A stretch of DNA of 45,047 nucleotides from an uncultured Eubacteriales bacterium. Lineage in GTDB: Bacteria; Bacillota; Clostridia; Oscillospirales; Acutalibacteraceae. Made by a program: the position numbers and the translations under genes. Under the pieces are notes generated by a model. It saw only the letters and a program-made list of their open reading frames with translations. It was not told where the DNA came from and made no database searches. This document shows positions 33,746 through 41,805 of this stretch, piece by piece; the first letter of the stretch is position 1; every line of letters begins with the position of its first letter. The stretch covers positions 1-45,047 of the forward strand of contig OMYO01000016.1 of assembly GCA_900315285.1 (NCBI GenBank), given 5' to 3'.

Positions 33746-34578
33746 AACATATCCTTTTGAAAGACGGTACACTTCATACGTTTACCAATATGGAGATGAT
33801 GGGGATCATTAACGTGACGCCGGATTCGTTCTATTCCGGCTCCCGGGCCTTTGGAACAGAGAAGGCCATGGAGCGGGCGGAAAAGCTCATCTCTGAGGGA
33901 GCTGCCTTCCTCGATATCGGCGGAGAGTCTACGCGCCCTGGATCGGCGCCTGTAACTCCGGAAGAGGAGCAGGAACGTGTCTGCCCAGTCATCCATGCCA
34001 TAAAGGAGCGTTACCCGGACATTCTTCTCTCTGTGGACACCTATCATGCGGCCACAGCGCAGAAAGCATGCGAGGCAGGGGTGGATATCATCAATGATAT
34101 TTCCGCACTGACCTTTGACCCGGATATGGTCCATGTCGTTGCAGAAAATCAGGTGCCGGTTATTCTCATGCATATCAATGGCCGTCCAGACCACATGCAG
34201 GATAACCCACATTATGATGACGTTGTCGAAGATGTTTATGCTTTCCTTGACCAGCAAATCGATTTTTCACTTGCCCATGGTATTTCTGATGAGCGCATCA
34301 TCATCGACCTCGGAATCGGTTTCGGAAAGACGGTGCAGCACAACATCGACCTCTTAAAAAATATTGACCGGTTCCAGGATCTCGGCATGCCGCACCTGCT
34401 GGCGGTGTCCCGCAAATCTTTTATCGGTGCCACTCTCCACGAGGAGGATCCTGAAGAACGGCTGTTTGGCACCGTCGGTGTCTCTGCTTATGCCGCCATG
34501 CACGGTATAGAGATGGCACGAGTTCATGACGTAAAGGCCAATCTTGATGCGGTCCGTATGGTCGAGGCGCTGCAATGA
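33742..34578 (+). CDS. folP: Dihydropteroate synthase
   Basis: Joins 6-hydroxymethyl-dihydropterin diphosphate and p-aminobenzoate; the sulfonamide target. 278 residues, TIM barrel. Motifs: MGIINVTPDSFYSG, FLDIGGESTRPGS, DIINDISAL, DLGIGFGKT and LLAVSRKSFIG. The start is TTG 33742, overlapping the folE2 stop (TTGA), with GGGGGAGG nine bases upstream. The stop overlaps the folK start (ATGA). Fourth gene of the folate operon. Confidence 0.97.
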   Translation: MKHILLKDGTLHTFTNMEMMGIINVTPDSFYSGSRAFGTEKAMERAEKLISEGAAFLDIGGESTRPGSAPVTPEEEQERVCPVIHAIKERYPDILLSVDTYHAATAQKACEAGVDIINDISALTFDPDMVHVVAENQVPVILMHINGRPDHMQDNPHYDDVVEDVYAFLDQQIDFSLAHGISDERIIIDLGIGFGKTVQHNIDLLKNIDRFQDLGMPHLLAVSRKSFIGATLHEEDPEERLFGTVGVSAYAAMHGIEMARVHDVKANLDAVRMVEALQ

Positions 34579-35036
34579 GGGCGGTTATTGGCATTGGCAC
34601 CAATTTGGGTGACAGGGAACAGTACATCGCCAACGGGCTGGAGGCACTGGAAAAACGGGCCGGGCATATTGTGAAGCGCTCCTCGGTAATAGAGACAAAG
34701 GCCTATGGCGTCACTGACCAGCCGGATTTCCTGAATATGGCGGTCATTTTAGACACCAAGCTCCCGGCGGAGGAACTGCTCTACACGCTGTTGCAAATTG
34801 AAAAAGAGCAGCACCGGAAACGCATCATCCACTGGGGTCCACGCACATTGGATCTCGACCTCATCTACTATGGGGATGAAATCATTCACAGTGACGACCT
34901 CATCGTCCCGCACCCGGACCGCTGCAACCGCGAATTTGTCCTGGCTCCCATTGCGGAAATGGAACCGGATTTTGTGGATCCCGAACTGCACCAGACTGTG
35001 GGTGAACTTCTTGCCGAACTGCACAATAGAGAATAG
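34575..35036 (+). CDS. folK: 6-hydroxymethyl-7,8-dihydropterin pyrophosphokinase
   Basis: Transfers pyrophosphate from ATP to 6-hydroxymethyl-dihydropterin, giving the FolP substrate. 153 residues, normal size. Motifs: GIGTNLGDRE at the N-terminus, QPDFLNMAV, and the metal/ATP motif HWGPRTLDLDLIYY followed by PHPDRCNREFVLAPIAE. Last gene of the operon, starting inside the folP stop and ending with TAG, followed by a terminator. No FolB domain is fused to it, unlike some FolBK proteins. Confidence 0.97.
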   Translation: MRAVIGIGTNLGDREQYIANGLEALEKRAGHIVKRSSVIETKAYGVTDQPDFLNMAVILDTKLPAEELLYTLLQIEKEQHRKRIIHWGPRTLDLDLIYYGDEIIHSDDLIVPHPDRCNREFVLAPIAEMEPDFVDPELHQTVGELLAELHNRE

Positions 35037-35042
35037 AACAAT

Positions 35043-35088
35043 ACCTCCTCGTGATGGCTGTAATGTCCCATCATAAGGAGGTTTTCTT
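35043..35088 (+). terminator. Terminator of the folate operon
   Basis: ACCTCCT (35043-35049) pairs with AGGAGGT (35076-35082), continued inside by a 7-bp helix (35051-35057 with 35068-35074), then TTTTCTT. It lies between convergent genes. Confidence 0.8.
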
Positions 35089-35103
35089 GATTTACTGGGC
35101 GAT

Positions 35104-35967
35104 TTATCCCTGCTCTGTAAAATAATTCTTTATCGCATACGAAAACGCCTCATTCAGTTTTTTGGCTGCCACTGCACTCTCCGGTCGTCTGGGATAGAGC
35201 ATGTCAAAGGCGTGCGTGTCAGTCTCATAAATATCTACGGTGGCAGGCACACCGGCATCCTGCAAGTTCTGTACGAACTTTAATGTCTCTGCATAAAATG
35301 GCTCTCCGGTGCCAACAAATGTGTAGGCTGGAGGAAGCCCCTCGTAGTTTGTTTCCCGTGAGGGGGATGCATAGGGCGAGATATCTGGCCGTTTCGCATC
35401 CTTTCGGAGATACAGCTGCCAGCCAATATGGTTTAATCTGGTATTCCAAATATGCCCGTGGTTATTTCTTGAGGTCTCCGTATCCAGATTGTCCAGCATG
35501 GGGTAGAGTGGCATTTGGAAGGCAATATTCACCTCGCCCCGGTCCCTTGCCAGAATGCAGAGCGCAGCGGTCAGTCCGCCTCCAGCGCTCTCTCCGCCTA
35601 CCATAATCTGTCGGTCATCAATGCCGAGTTCGGCAGCGTGCTCCTTCAAATAGAGAAGGCCGCCATAGCAGTCTTCAATGGCCGCCGGATAAGGCGCCTG
35701 CCACGACAGGCGATATCCCGGTAATACAACTTTTACGCCAAAATTCCGCACCAGATCCAATGCACGGCACATGTATGCCATTTCTTTCATGCCGAGCATA
35801 TAGCCGCCGCCGTGGATCCACAGCACCCCTGGTACTTTCCGTGCTGGCGCTTTCTTTGGCTCCACGATGAGCAGGGGAATCTTTTTCCCTTTGTACGTCG
35901 TGCTTGTCCGGGTCTCCTTGACATCTCTGGTCTTTATCAGCCTGACATAGAAATCCCCAATATACAT
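35104..35967 (-). CDS. Alpha/beta hydrolase, hormone-sensitive-lipase-type esterase
   Basis: A 287-residue carboxylesterase-like enzyme. It has the oxyanion motif WIHGGGYMLG near residue 50, the nucleophile elbow GGESAGGGLTAAL near 125, and a catalytic His in ETDTHAFDML near 255. This is the bacterial HSL family; the natural substrate is unknown. I use ATG 35967: GGAGG lies 8 bases before it, while the in-frame GTG at 35976 lies right on that site. No signal peptide, so cytosolic. Transcribed alone, convergent with the folate operon. Confidence 0.9.
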   Translation of the reverse strand: MYIGDFYVRLIKTRDVKETRTSTTYKGKKIPLLIVEPKKAPARKVPGVLWIHGGGYMLGMKEMAYMCRALDLVRNFGVKVVLPGYRLSWQAPYPAAIEDCYGGLLYLKEHAAELGIDDRQIMVGGESAGGGLTAALCILARDRGEVNIAFQMPLYPMLDNLDTETSRNNHGHIWNTRLNHIGWQLYLRKDAKRPDISPYASPSRETNYEGLPPAYTFVGTGEPFYAETLKFVQNLQDAGVPATVDIYETDTHAFDMLYPRRPESAVAAKKLNEAFSYAIKNYFTEQG

Positions 35968-36015
35968 GGAAAACACCTCCTTGTCGTTTCCTACATTTCC
36001 GAAAACAGTGTAGCA

Positions 36016-36056
36016 TAAAAATTCCCTGTATAGAACATGACGTTCAATACAGGGAA
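36016..36056 (-). terminator. Terminator of rodA
   Basis: On the minus strand TTCCCTGTAT (36056-36047) pairs with ATACAGGGAA (36031-36022), a perfect 10-bp stem, followed by TTTTTATG. Confidence 0.85.
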
Positions 36057-36060
36057 GTTG

Positions 36061-37473
36061 TTATTTGTTTTCGTCCCGGTAGCGGGGCTGCTTTTTGCTT
36101 CCTGCCCGCGGCTTAAATGTGGCATGGGACGGGGGCGATTTACGGTTCTTATGGTCAAAGTCGTACTGGAGATGTCCGCGACGGGTGTTTGGAAGGATAC
36201 TGTTGGCCTTCCGATCCATTCGTTTTGCCTGATGCCAGGCTTTTCTTGCCCGCGGGGACCAGTTCCGTTTTGGCTTTTTCTGGTGTTCGGAACTGCGGTA
36301 GCTCGGGTCAAAACGAGAAGTCACGCCGATAAGCGGAAGCATGTTGTCCGCCGTCTCAGAATAGACCGCCCGCTGAATGCTCAAGACAAGTCCAATGGCT
36401 ACGTACAGGCAGAGTGTAGAAGAACCGCCGGCGCTGAAGAATGGAAGCGTAATACCGATGACCGGTCCAATGCGGAAAACCATGGCAAGGTTGATGAGCG
36501 TCTGGAAGCCAATCATGGAAGCAATTCCGTAGCAGGCATACTGTGCGGGGCCGTCTACGGAGGAGCGTCCGATCTTTATGATGCGGAGGATGATTCCCAT
36601 GAGGAGCAGGATGGCGACAAGTCCGCCGATGACACCGAGTTCCTCTCCGATGACCGTAAAGATCATATCGTTCTGGCTCTCCGGCACGACGCCGTTCTGG
36701 GTGTAATTGCCCTTGAAAAGACCTTTGCCGAGAAACCCGCCGTTATAGAGAGCGGCAAGACCAAGGTTTTGCTGATACGATGTGCCTGGGTACTTATCAG
36801 GGTTCCAGATGACGACAAAACGCTCTTTTTGGAAGTTCGTGAGTTTCGACCAGACCAACGGAATGGCGGCACCCACAAGGGCGAAAAAGCCGAGGATGTA
36901 TTTCCAACTGAGACCTGCCACAATGATCATGCTGAGTGCAATGAGCAGGAATACCAGAGCGGAGCCGTCATCTCCGGAGATGGAGACGAGGGCAAATGGG
37001 ATGAGTGCATGGAGAACAAGAAGAAGAACGTTGCGTACTTTGTTGATTTCGTCCCGCACAGAATATAGGTGAACGGAGAATGTGGTTATGAAAAACACCT
37101 TGACCAGCTCGGAGGGCTGGAAGTAGATGATTCCGAGGTTCAGCCAGGTTCGGGCGTCCTGCCGTGCCGACGGTGCGACACCGACCAGCATGACCAGAAT
37201 CATAAGAAAGACGCCTAAGGCACCCCAGACCCACCATATTCGGCAGTAGGCATCATAGTCGATGAGGGACATGCCGAAGGCGATGGCGAGACCGATGATG
37301 ACGGCGAAGATCATGGTGAGAGCATCTCTCGGGAAGCCTCCGCCCTCGACGGTATGCCGGGTGGCGCTGTAGACCATGACGATACCGAAGGTAGAGGCGA
37401 GGAGACAGAGAAGCGTCAAAATTTTGTCGGTTCCCCGGAAGAACAGGGAGAACGATTCTTTAAACTTGGACAT
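36061..37473 (-). CDS. rodA: FtsW/RodA/SpoVE-family peptidoglycan glycosyltransferase
   Basis: SEDS-family membrane glycan polymerase acting with a class B PBP. 470 residues from ATG 37473; the longer upstream ORF is leader sequence. About ten membrane segments. Motifs: DARTWLNLGIIYFQPSELVK, ISGDDGSALVFLLIA, VPESQNDMIFTVIGEELG, and LPFFSAGGSS. The last 75 residues form a very basic cytosolic tail. The motif set and lone position fit RodA (elongation), but FtsW or SpoVE cannot be excluded. Divergent from tsaE; own promoter and terminator. Confidence 0.9.
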   Translation of the reverse strand: MSKFKESFSLFFRGTDKILTLLCLLASTFGIVMVYSATRHTVEGGGFPRDALTMIFAVIIGLAIAFGMSLIDYDAYCRIWWVWGALGVFLMILVMLVGVAPSARQDARTWLNLGIIYFQPSELVKVFFITTFSVHLYSVRDEINKVRNVLLLVLHALIPFALVSISGDDGSALVFLLIALSMIIVAGLSWKYILGFFALVGAAIPLVWSKLTNFQKERFVVIWNPDKYPGTSYQQNLGLAALYNGGFLGKGLFKGNYTQNGVVPESQNDMIFTVIGEELGVIGGLVAILLLMGIILRIIKIGRSSVDGPAQYACYGIASMIGFQTLINLAMVFRIGPVIGITLPFFSAGGSSTLCLYVAIGLVLSIQRAVYSETADNMLPLIGVTSRFDPSYRSSEHQKKPKRNWSPRARKAWHQAKRMDRKANSILPNTRRGHLQYDFDHKNRKSPPSHATFKPRAGSKKQPRYRDENK

Positions 37474-37524
37474 TTTTTCTCTTTTCCTGCTTATAGAAGC
37501 AATAATAATAATCAGAGTAAAAAC

Positions 37525-37553
37525 ATTATAAAGGGCACATTTCCATTTTTCAA
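37525..37553 (-). promoter_or_regulatory. Promoter of rodA
   Basis: On the minus strand, TTGAAA (37553-37548), 17-base spacer, TATAAT (37530-37525). Confidence 0.7.
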
Positions 37554-37571
37554 GAAGCCCGGGGCATTCCG

Positions 37572-37599
37572 TTGATTTCCTGCGGAATGATGGTAAAAT
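37572..37599 (+). promoter_or_regulatory. Promoter of the tsaE gene cluster
   Basis: TTGATT (37572-37577), 16-base spacer, TAAAAT (37594-37599). The start near 37606 fits the tsaE ATG at 37631 and excludes the ATG at 37598. Confidence 0.6.
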
Positions 37600-37630
37600 G
37601 CTAATAACATGTTTGTATGAGGAGAGAGCC

Positions 37631-38062
37631 ATGACGACATACCGGAGTGAATCGCCCACAGAGACGGAACAGCTGGGACAGAAACTCGCTGCACAGCTGG
37701 AGCCGGGCACGGTTGTGGCATTTTTCGGGGGCATGGGCATGGGCAAGACGGTATTTACCCGCGGACTTGCCAGGGGACTCGGGTGTACCGAGTCCGTCAG
37801 CAGCCCCACGTTTGCCCTTGTTCAGGAGTACGGGGGACAGCCGCCGCTGGTCCATTTTGATATGTATCGGATCACGACATGGGACGACTTGGACTCCACC
37901 GGCTTCTATGACTACATTGACATGGGCTATATCCTTGCGGTGGAATGGAGCGAAAATATTGAGAATGCTCTGCCGGAGGATGCGGTCCGAGTGGAAATCA
38001 AGAAGGCAGACAATGACGAAAATGCGCGTATGATTACTATTGACAGGGGGCAGAGCGAATGA
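37631..38062 (+). CDS. tsaE: tRNA threonylcarbamoyladenosine biosynthesis protein TsaE
   Basis: P-loop ATPase that drives the t6A37 tRNA modification complex with TsaB and TsaD. 143 residues from ATG 37631, with GGAGAG seven to eight bases upstream. Walker A FFGGMGMGKTVFTRGLA near residue 38, then SSPTFALVQEY and HFDMYRI; LAVEWSENIE near the end is typical. The stop overlaps the tsaB start (ATGA). tsaD is not in the window. Confidence 0.96.
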   Translation: MTTYRSESPTETEQLGQKLAAQLEPGTVVAFFGGMGMGKTVFTRGLARGLGCTESVSSPTFALVQEYGGQPPLVHFDMYRITTWDDLDSTGFYDYIDMGYILAVEWSENIENALPEDAVRVEIKKADNDENARMITIDRGQSE

Positions 38063-38775
38063 AGATTCTGGCCATTGACTGTACGGCGGGACCGGCTAGT
38101 GCGGCATTGCTGGAGGACGGAAAAATCATTAGTTCTTGCTACACGAATATTGGGCTCACCCACAGTCAGACGCTTATGCCCATGACGCAAAATGCTCTGA
38201 AGCATGCAAAACTGGAACTGAAGGATATTGACTTCTTTGCTATAAACGCCGGACCCGGATCTTTCACCGGGGTTCGAATTGGTGCAGCAGCGTTGAAGGG
38301 GCTTACGCTCTTCCGGGGAGACTGCATTGTCCCGGTCTCCACACTGGAATCCATGGCTTACAACTATGTCGGTGTTCGAGACTGTGCGGTCGTCGGGGCA
38401 ATGGATGCCCGAAGAAAACAGGTCTATACCGGCACATTTCAAGTATCTGGCAACTCTGTGACCCGGCTCACCGAGGACGATGCCATTCCCATTGAAAAGC
38501 TGGGGGAGGATCTCGCCGCACGGAATGACGATATTGTGCTGGTGGGGGACGGCGCTGAGCTGTGCTATAATACACTTTGTCCTAAACTCCCTGGCTTGGT
38601 TCTTGCCCCACCGCAGCTGCGATATCAGAATGCGGTTTCGGTGGCACTCTGCGCAGCGCAAAAACTGGAAAATGGTTTTTCCCCAATATCGTCGGAAAAA
38701 TTGCTTCCCGTCTATCTGCGGGCACCGCAGGCGGAGCGGGAACTCAAGAGAAGAAATCAGTCTGAGACAAAATAA
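38059..38775 (+). CDS. tsaB: tRNA threonylcarbamoyladenosine biosynthesis protein TsaB
   Basis: Scaffold partner of TsaD in t6A synthesis, of the ASKHA fold. 238 residues with MKILAIDCTAGPASAALLED, THSQTLMPM and the hallmark INAGPGSFTGVRIGAAALKG near residue 73. It starts inside the tsaE stop, so translation is coupled. rpiB follows 12 bp later. The rimI and tsaD genes that often come next are absent here. Confidence 0.96.
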   Translation: MKILAIDCTAGPASAALLEDGKIISSCYTNIGLTHSQTLMPMTQNALKHAKLELKDIDFFAINAGPGSFTGVRIGAAALKGLTLFRGDCIVPVSTLESMAYNYVGVRDCAVVGAMDARRKQVYTGTFQVSGNSVTRLTEDDAIPIEKLGEDLAARNDDIVLVGDGAELCYNTLCPKLPGLVLAPPQLRYQNAVSVALCAAQKLENGFSPISSEKLLPVYLRAPQAERELKRRNQSETK

Positions 38776-38787
38776 GGAGGATACACT

Positions 38788-39228
38788 ATGCTTGCTATTG
38801 GATGTGATCACGGCGGACTCGAACTCAAAAATGAGGTCATTAAGCACCTGGAAGAACGCGGCGTGGAATATAAGGACTTTGGTACCTTTACACCGGACTC
38901 CGTGGACTATCCGGACTACGCCCTCAAGGTCTGCCATTCCGTCACCTCCGGAGAGTCGGAGAGGGGTATCCTCATCTGCGGCACCGGCCTTGGCATGTCC
39001 ATGGCTGCCAACAAGGTAAAGGGCATCCGCGCGGCTGTATGCCATGACACGTTTAGCGCAGAGTTCACCAGACGCCACAACGACGCAAATGTTCTCTGCA
39101 TGGGCGGCCGCGTTATCGGTCCTGGCCTTGCCTGCAAAGTTGTAGACGCTTATCTTGACAGTGAATTTGAGGGTGGCCGCCATCAGAGACGTATTGATAA
39201 AGTCATGGCCATTGAAGACGAGGACTGA
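38788..39228 (+). CDS. rpiB: Ribose-5-phosphate isomerase B
   Basis: Interconverts ribose 5-phosphate and ribulose 5-phosphate. 146 residues. Motifs: [14 protein letters not shown] at the N-terminus, the catalytic loop [17 protein letters not shown] with its Cys near residue 67, and [17 protein letters not shown]. It could be a related sugar-phosphate isomerase (LacA/LacB type), but context with upp favours pentose/PRPP metabolism. AAGGAGG lies before the ATG. Starts 12 bp after tsaB; upp follows 11 bp after its stop. Confidence 0.95.
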   Translation: MLAIGCDHGGLELKNEVIKHLEERGVEYKDFGTFTPDSVDYPDYALKVCHSVTSGESERGILICGTGLGMSMAANKVKGIRAAVCHDTFSAEFTRRHNDANVLCMGGRVIGPGLACKVVDAYLDSEFEGGRHQRRIDKVMAIEDED

Positions 39229-39239
39229 CGGGGGCGGAT

Positions 39240-39869
39240 ATGTCGACACTTACCATTACGAACCATCCGCTTATTCAGCACAAGCTCTCCATCCTTCGGG
39301 ACAAAAACACGGGAACCCAGTAGTTTCGTGCTCTAATTAGCGAAATTGCCATGCTCGAGTGTTATGAGGCCACACGTGACCTGCCGCTACAGCAGAAAAA
39401 TATAGAGACGCCCATCGGTCCCTGTGTTGCCAACGAGCTCAGCGGCAAGAAACTTGCCATTGTTCCCATCCTTCGTGCCGGTCTTGGCATGGTGGACGGT
39501 ATCTTGAATCTTGTTCCGTCTGCTAAGGTTGGTCACATTGGCATGTACCGAGACGAGACGACCAAGAAACCGGTTCCCTATTACTGCAAGCTTCCGGCTG
39601 ATATTGCGGAGCGGGACGTCTTTGTTCTCGACCCCATGCTTGCCACTGGCGGCTCTGCCATCGACGCCATTGATCAGATCAAGGAATATCATCCGAAATC
39701 CATCCGTTTTCTCTGCATTATCTCGGCCCCGGAGGGCATCCAAGCCCTTCAAAAGGCACATCCGGATGTGGATATCTACGCCGCTGCCATGGATGAAAAA
39801 CTCAATGAGGACTGTTACATTGTCCCCGGCTTGGGCGATGCAGGGGATCGTATCTTCGGCACCCTCTAA
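39240..39869 (+). pseudogene. upp: Uracil phosphoribosyltransferase with an in-frame TAG at codon 28
   Basis: Salvages uracil to UMP with PRPP. The full frame would be 209 residues, exactly the family size: [20 protein letters not shown], then [10 protein letters not shown], the PRPP loop [10 protein letters not shown], and the end [12 protein letters not shown]. Codon 28 (39321-39323) is TAG, at the variable position before Phe-Arg where relatives have Glu, Asp or Arg. The frame is open on both sides. It is therefore a nonsense mutation, a sequence error (one base from CAG or GAG), or a suppressed codon. Restart at ATG 39351 would lose 37 residues that belong to the fold. GGGGGC precedes ATG 39240; 11 bp after rpiB. 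Confidence 0.9.
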
Positions 39870-39872
39870 CCC

Positions 39873-40457
39873 ATGAACATCTACATTGTCCGCCACGGAG
39901 AAACTGCGAAAAACAAAGAGAAGCTGCTGCAGGGCAGAAGTAACTCTCCGCTCAATGAAAATGGAATCCGACAGGCAGAAAAAGCCCGGGACTTTTTGAG
40001 GAGTCAGAATATCCGGCTTGACCGTATCTGTTCGAGCCCGCTGACCAGAGCGGCGCAGACGGGAAAGATTATTGCTGGAAATGACGTCCCATTACTCTTT
40101 GATGATCGCCTTTTGGAAATGGATTATGGCCCCTATGAGGGGACTTGCTTGGCAAACCCGCCACGGGAAATCATCACGTTTTTTCAGGACTTCGTCCACA
40201 ATCCTGCCCCGGAAGGCATGGAGTCCCTTGCCCACGTCACTGAGCGGATGGGGGAGTTTCTTCAGGATATTCTCTCTGATAAGGATGAGAATGTGTTGAT
40301 AGCCACGCATGCCATTGCCATGAAAGGTGCTTTGGAATATTTGACGCCGGACGCAGAAGGCATGTACTGGGCTAAATATGTTGGGAACTGTGACATTTAT
40401 ATGGCGGAGACGTTGGAAGATGGTTACTCGGTTCCTCATCAAATATTTGAAATCTGA
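39873..40457 (+). CDS. Histidine phosphatase family protein (phosphoglycerate mutase-like)
   Basis: A 194-residue phosphatase of the phosphoglycerate-mutase-like superfamily. The catalytic IVRHGETAKNKE is at residues 5-16, CSSPLTRAAQTGKII holds the second Arg, the acid is in EMDYGPYEG, and ATHAIAMKGAL carries the second His. The substrate (phosphosugar or nucleotide) cannot be told. It starts 3 bp after the upp stop, so it belongs to the same operon; a strong terminator follows. Confidence 0.9.
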   Translation: MNIYIVRHGETAKNKEKLLQGRSNSPLNENGIRQAEKARDFLRSQNIRLDRICSSPLTRAAQTGKIIAGNDVPLLFDDRLLEMDYGPYEGTCLANPPREIITFFQDFVHNPAPEGMESLAHVTERMGEFLQDILSDKDENVLIATHAIAMKGALEYLTPDAEGMYWAKYVGNCDIYMAETLEDGYSVPHQIFEI

Positions 40458-40458
40458 G

Positions 40459-40515
40459 AAAAAGGGCTGTATCAATATGGCGAAAAACGCCATGCTTGAT
40501 ACGGCCCTTTTTTCT
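40459..40515 (+). terminator. Terminator of the tsaE-to-phosphatase operon
   Basis: Long hairpin: arms about 40460-40482 and 40488-40513 pair over some 20 bp with one G-U and a small internal loop, ending in TTTTTT. Confidence 0.9.
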
Positions 40516-40585
40516 CTCCATTACAATTCTTTCCTGACTAGATTGTGTACGCTTAGCTTGAATTTTGATAATGGGAGGATTTTTG

Positions 40586-41752
40586 ATGTACAGCAATTTT
40601 ATTTTCCATGTACCGACTAAGGTCCTTTTTGGTCCCGGCCAGCTCAATCATCTCCATGAGGAGGATCTCCCTGGGAAGAAAGCGTTGATTGCCACTTCTG
40701 CTGGCAAGTCAGTCCGCCGGTTTGGATATCTGGATCGGTTGGCGAAGGAACTGGAGCTTGCCGGTGTGGAATATGAACTCTTTGATGAGATCCGCCAGAA
40801 TCCCACCCGCGAAAATGTAATGGATGGTGCTGGAAAAGCGCGGGAGTTTAAGTGCGACTTCGTAGTGGCGCTTGGAGGCGGTTCGGTTATGGACTGCGGA
40901 AAGTGCATCGCCCTCATGATGACAAACAAAGGGGATCTCTGGGATTATTCTTCCACAAAACACGGGGGAAAGCAGACACCCGAGAATCCGGCTGCACCCA
41001 TTGTCTGTATTACGACATCGGCAGGAACCGGGAGTGAAGTGGATAATACAGCGGTCATTTCCAATGATGCGGTGCAGGAGAAGAGCGACATTCCCTGGGA
41101 CTCCATGTTCCCGACACTTTCGATAGTGGATTCGGATCTCATGATGAGTGTACCGCCCAAGTTCACCGCCTATCAGGGCATGGATGCCTTCTTTCATGCG
41201 GCTGAGAGTGTGGTCAATAGATTTGAGCATCCCATGGGAGAGATGTTTGCACTGAAGGCCATTGAACTGATAGCAACGAACCTGCCAACTGCTTATCGGG
41301 ACGGTAATAATCGAGAGGCACGGGCAAACATGGCATTGGCAAATTCTCTTGCCGGATATTATATGCTCTGTACATCACAACACACTATGGAACATGTTAT
41401 GGGTGGATTCCACAAAGACCTGGTTCATGGTGCCGGGCTCATCATGATTTCCCATTCGTATTTTGATTTCTTTGCAAAACGGCAGGCGGCGGAGGCGCCG
41501 ATGATCAAGATGGCGAAAGCCATGGGAGTGGAGAATCCAACATCTGGAAAGGATTTCATCAAGGCGCTGGATGAACTCATCGCCTCAGTAGGTTGCGCAG
41601 ACTTAAAAATGAGCGATGCTGGCATTACCAAGGAGGAGCTAAAGCTCTATCCCGCCAAGGTTCACCAGGTATTGGGCGGCGACAATGATGCCGACCCACT
41701 TCCGCTGTCCGATGAGGATTATCTTGAAATCTATGAAGAGGCCTACCGCTGA
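40586..41752 (+). CDS. Iron-containing alcohol dehydrogenase
   Basis: Group III NAD(P)-dependent alcohol dehydrogenase, like clostridial butanol dehydrogenases. 388 residues from ATG 40586, with GGGAGG upstream. The cofactor loop is ALGGGSVMDCGK near residue 93. Iron ligands are visible as an Asp and His in YQGMDAFFHAAES and two His in HTMEHVMGGFHKDLVHGAG. Further family block: ITTSAGTGSEVDNTAVIS. Substrate unknown; it probably reoxidises NAD(P)H by reducing an aldehyde. I see no Rex-like site at its promoter. Single gene, convergent with the HerA-like ATPase. Confidence 0.93.
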   Translation: MYSNFIFHVPTKVLFGPGQLNHLHEEDLPGKKALIATSAGKSVRRFGYLDRLAKELELAGVEYELFDEIRQNPTRENVMDGAGKAREFKCDFVVALGGGSVMDCGKCIALMMTNKGDLWDYSSTKHGGKQTPENPAAPIVCITTSAGTGSEVDNTAVISNDAVQEKSDIPWDSMFPTLSIVDSDLMMSVPPKFTAYQGMDAFFHAAESVVNRFEHPMGEMFALKAIELIATNLPTAYRDGNNREARANMALANSLAGYYMLCTSQHTMEHVMGGFHKDLVHGAGLIMISHSYFDFFAKRQAAEAPMIKMAKAMGVENPTSGKDFIKALDELIASVGCADLKMSDAGITKEELKLYPAKVHQVLGGDNDADPLPLSDEDYLEIYEEAYR

Positions 41753-41765
41753 AAAGATAAAAATA

Positions 41766-41795
41766 GCGCTCCGGAAAACCGGGGCGCGTATTTTT
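41766..41795. terminator. Bidirectional terminator between convergent genes
   Basis: A 9-bp stem (41766-41774 with 41779-41787), flanked by AAAAATA on the left and TATTTTT on the right, so U-runs exist on both strands. Confidence 0.85.
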
Positions 41796-41805
41796 CAATA
41801 TACAA

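Noticed and set aside
36037..37068. 343-codon plus-strand frame opposite rodA
   Set aside because: Antisense to a protein with clear SEDS motifs, and no ribosome site.
54..40513. Shared GGGCTGTATCA in terminators at 54-98 and 40459-40515 as a dispersed repeat
   Set aside because: Only about 11 bases are shared and both are ordinary rho-independent terminators, in which such stem sequences are common.
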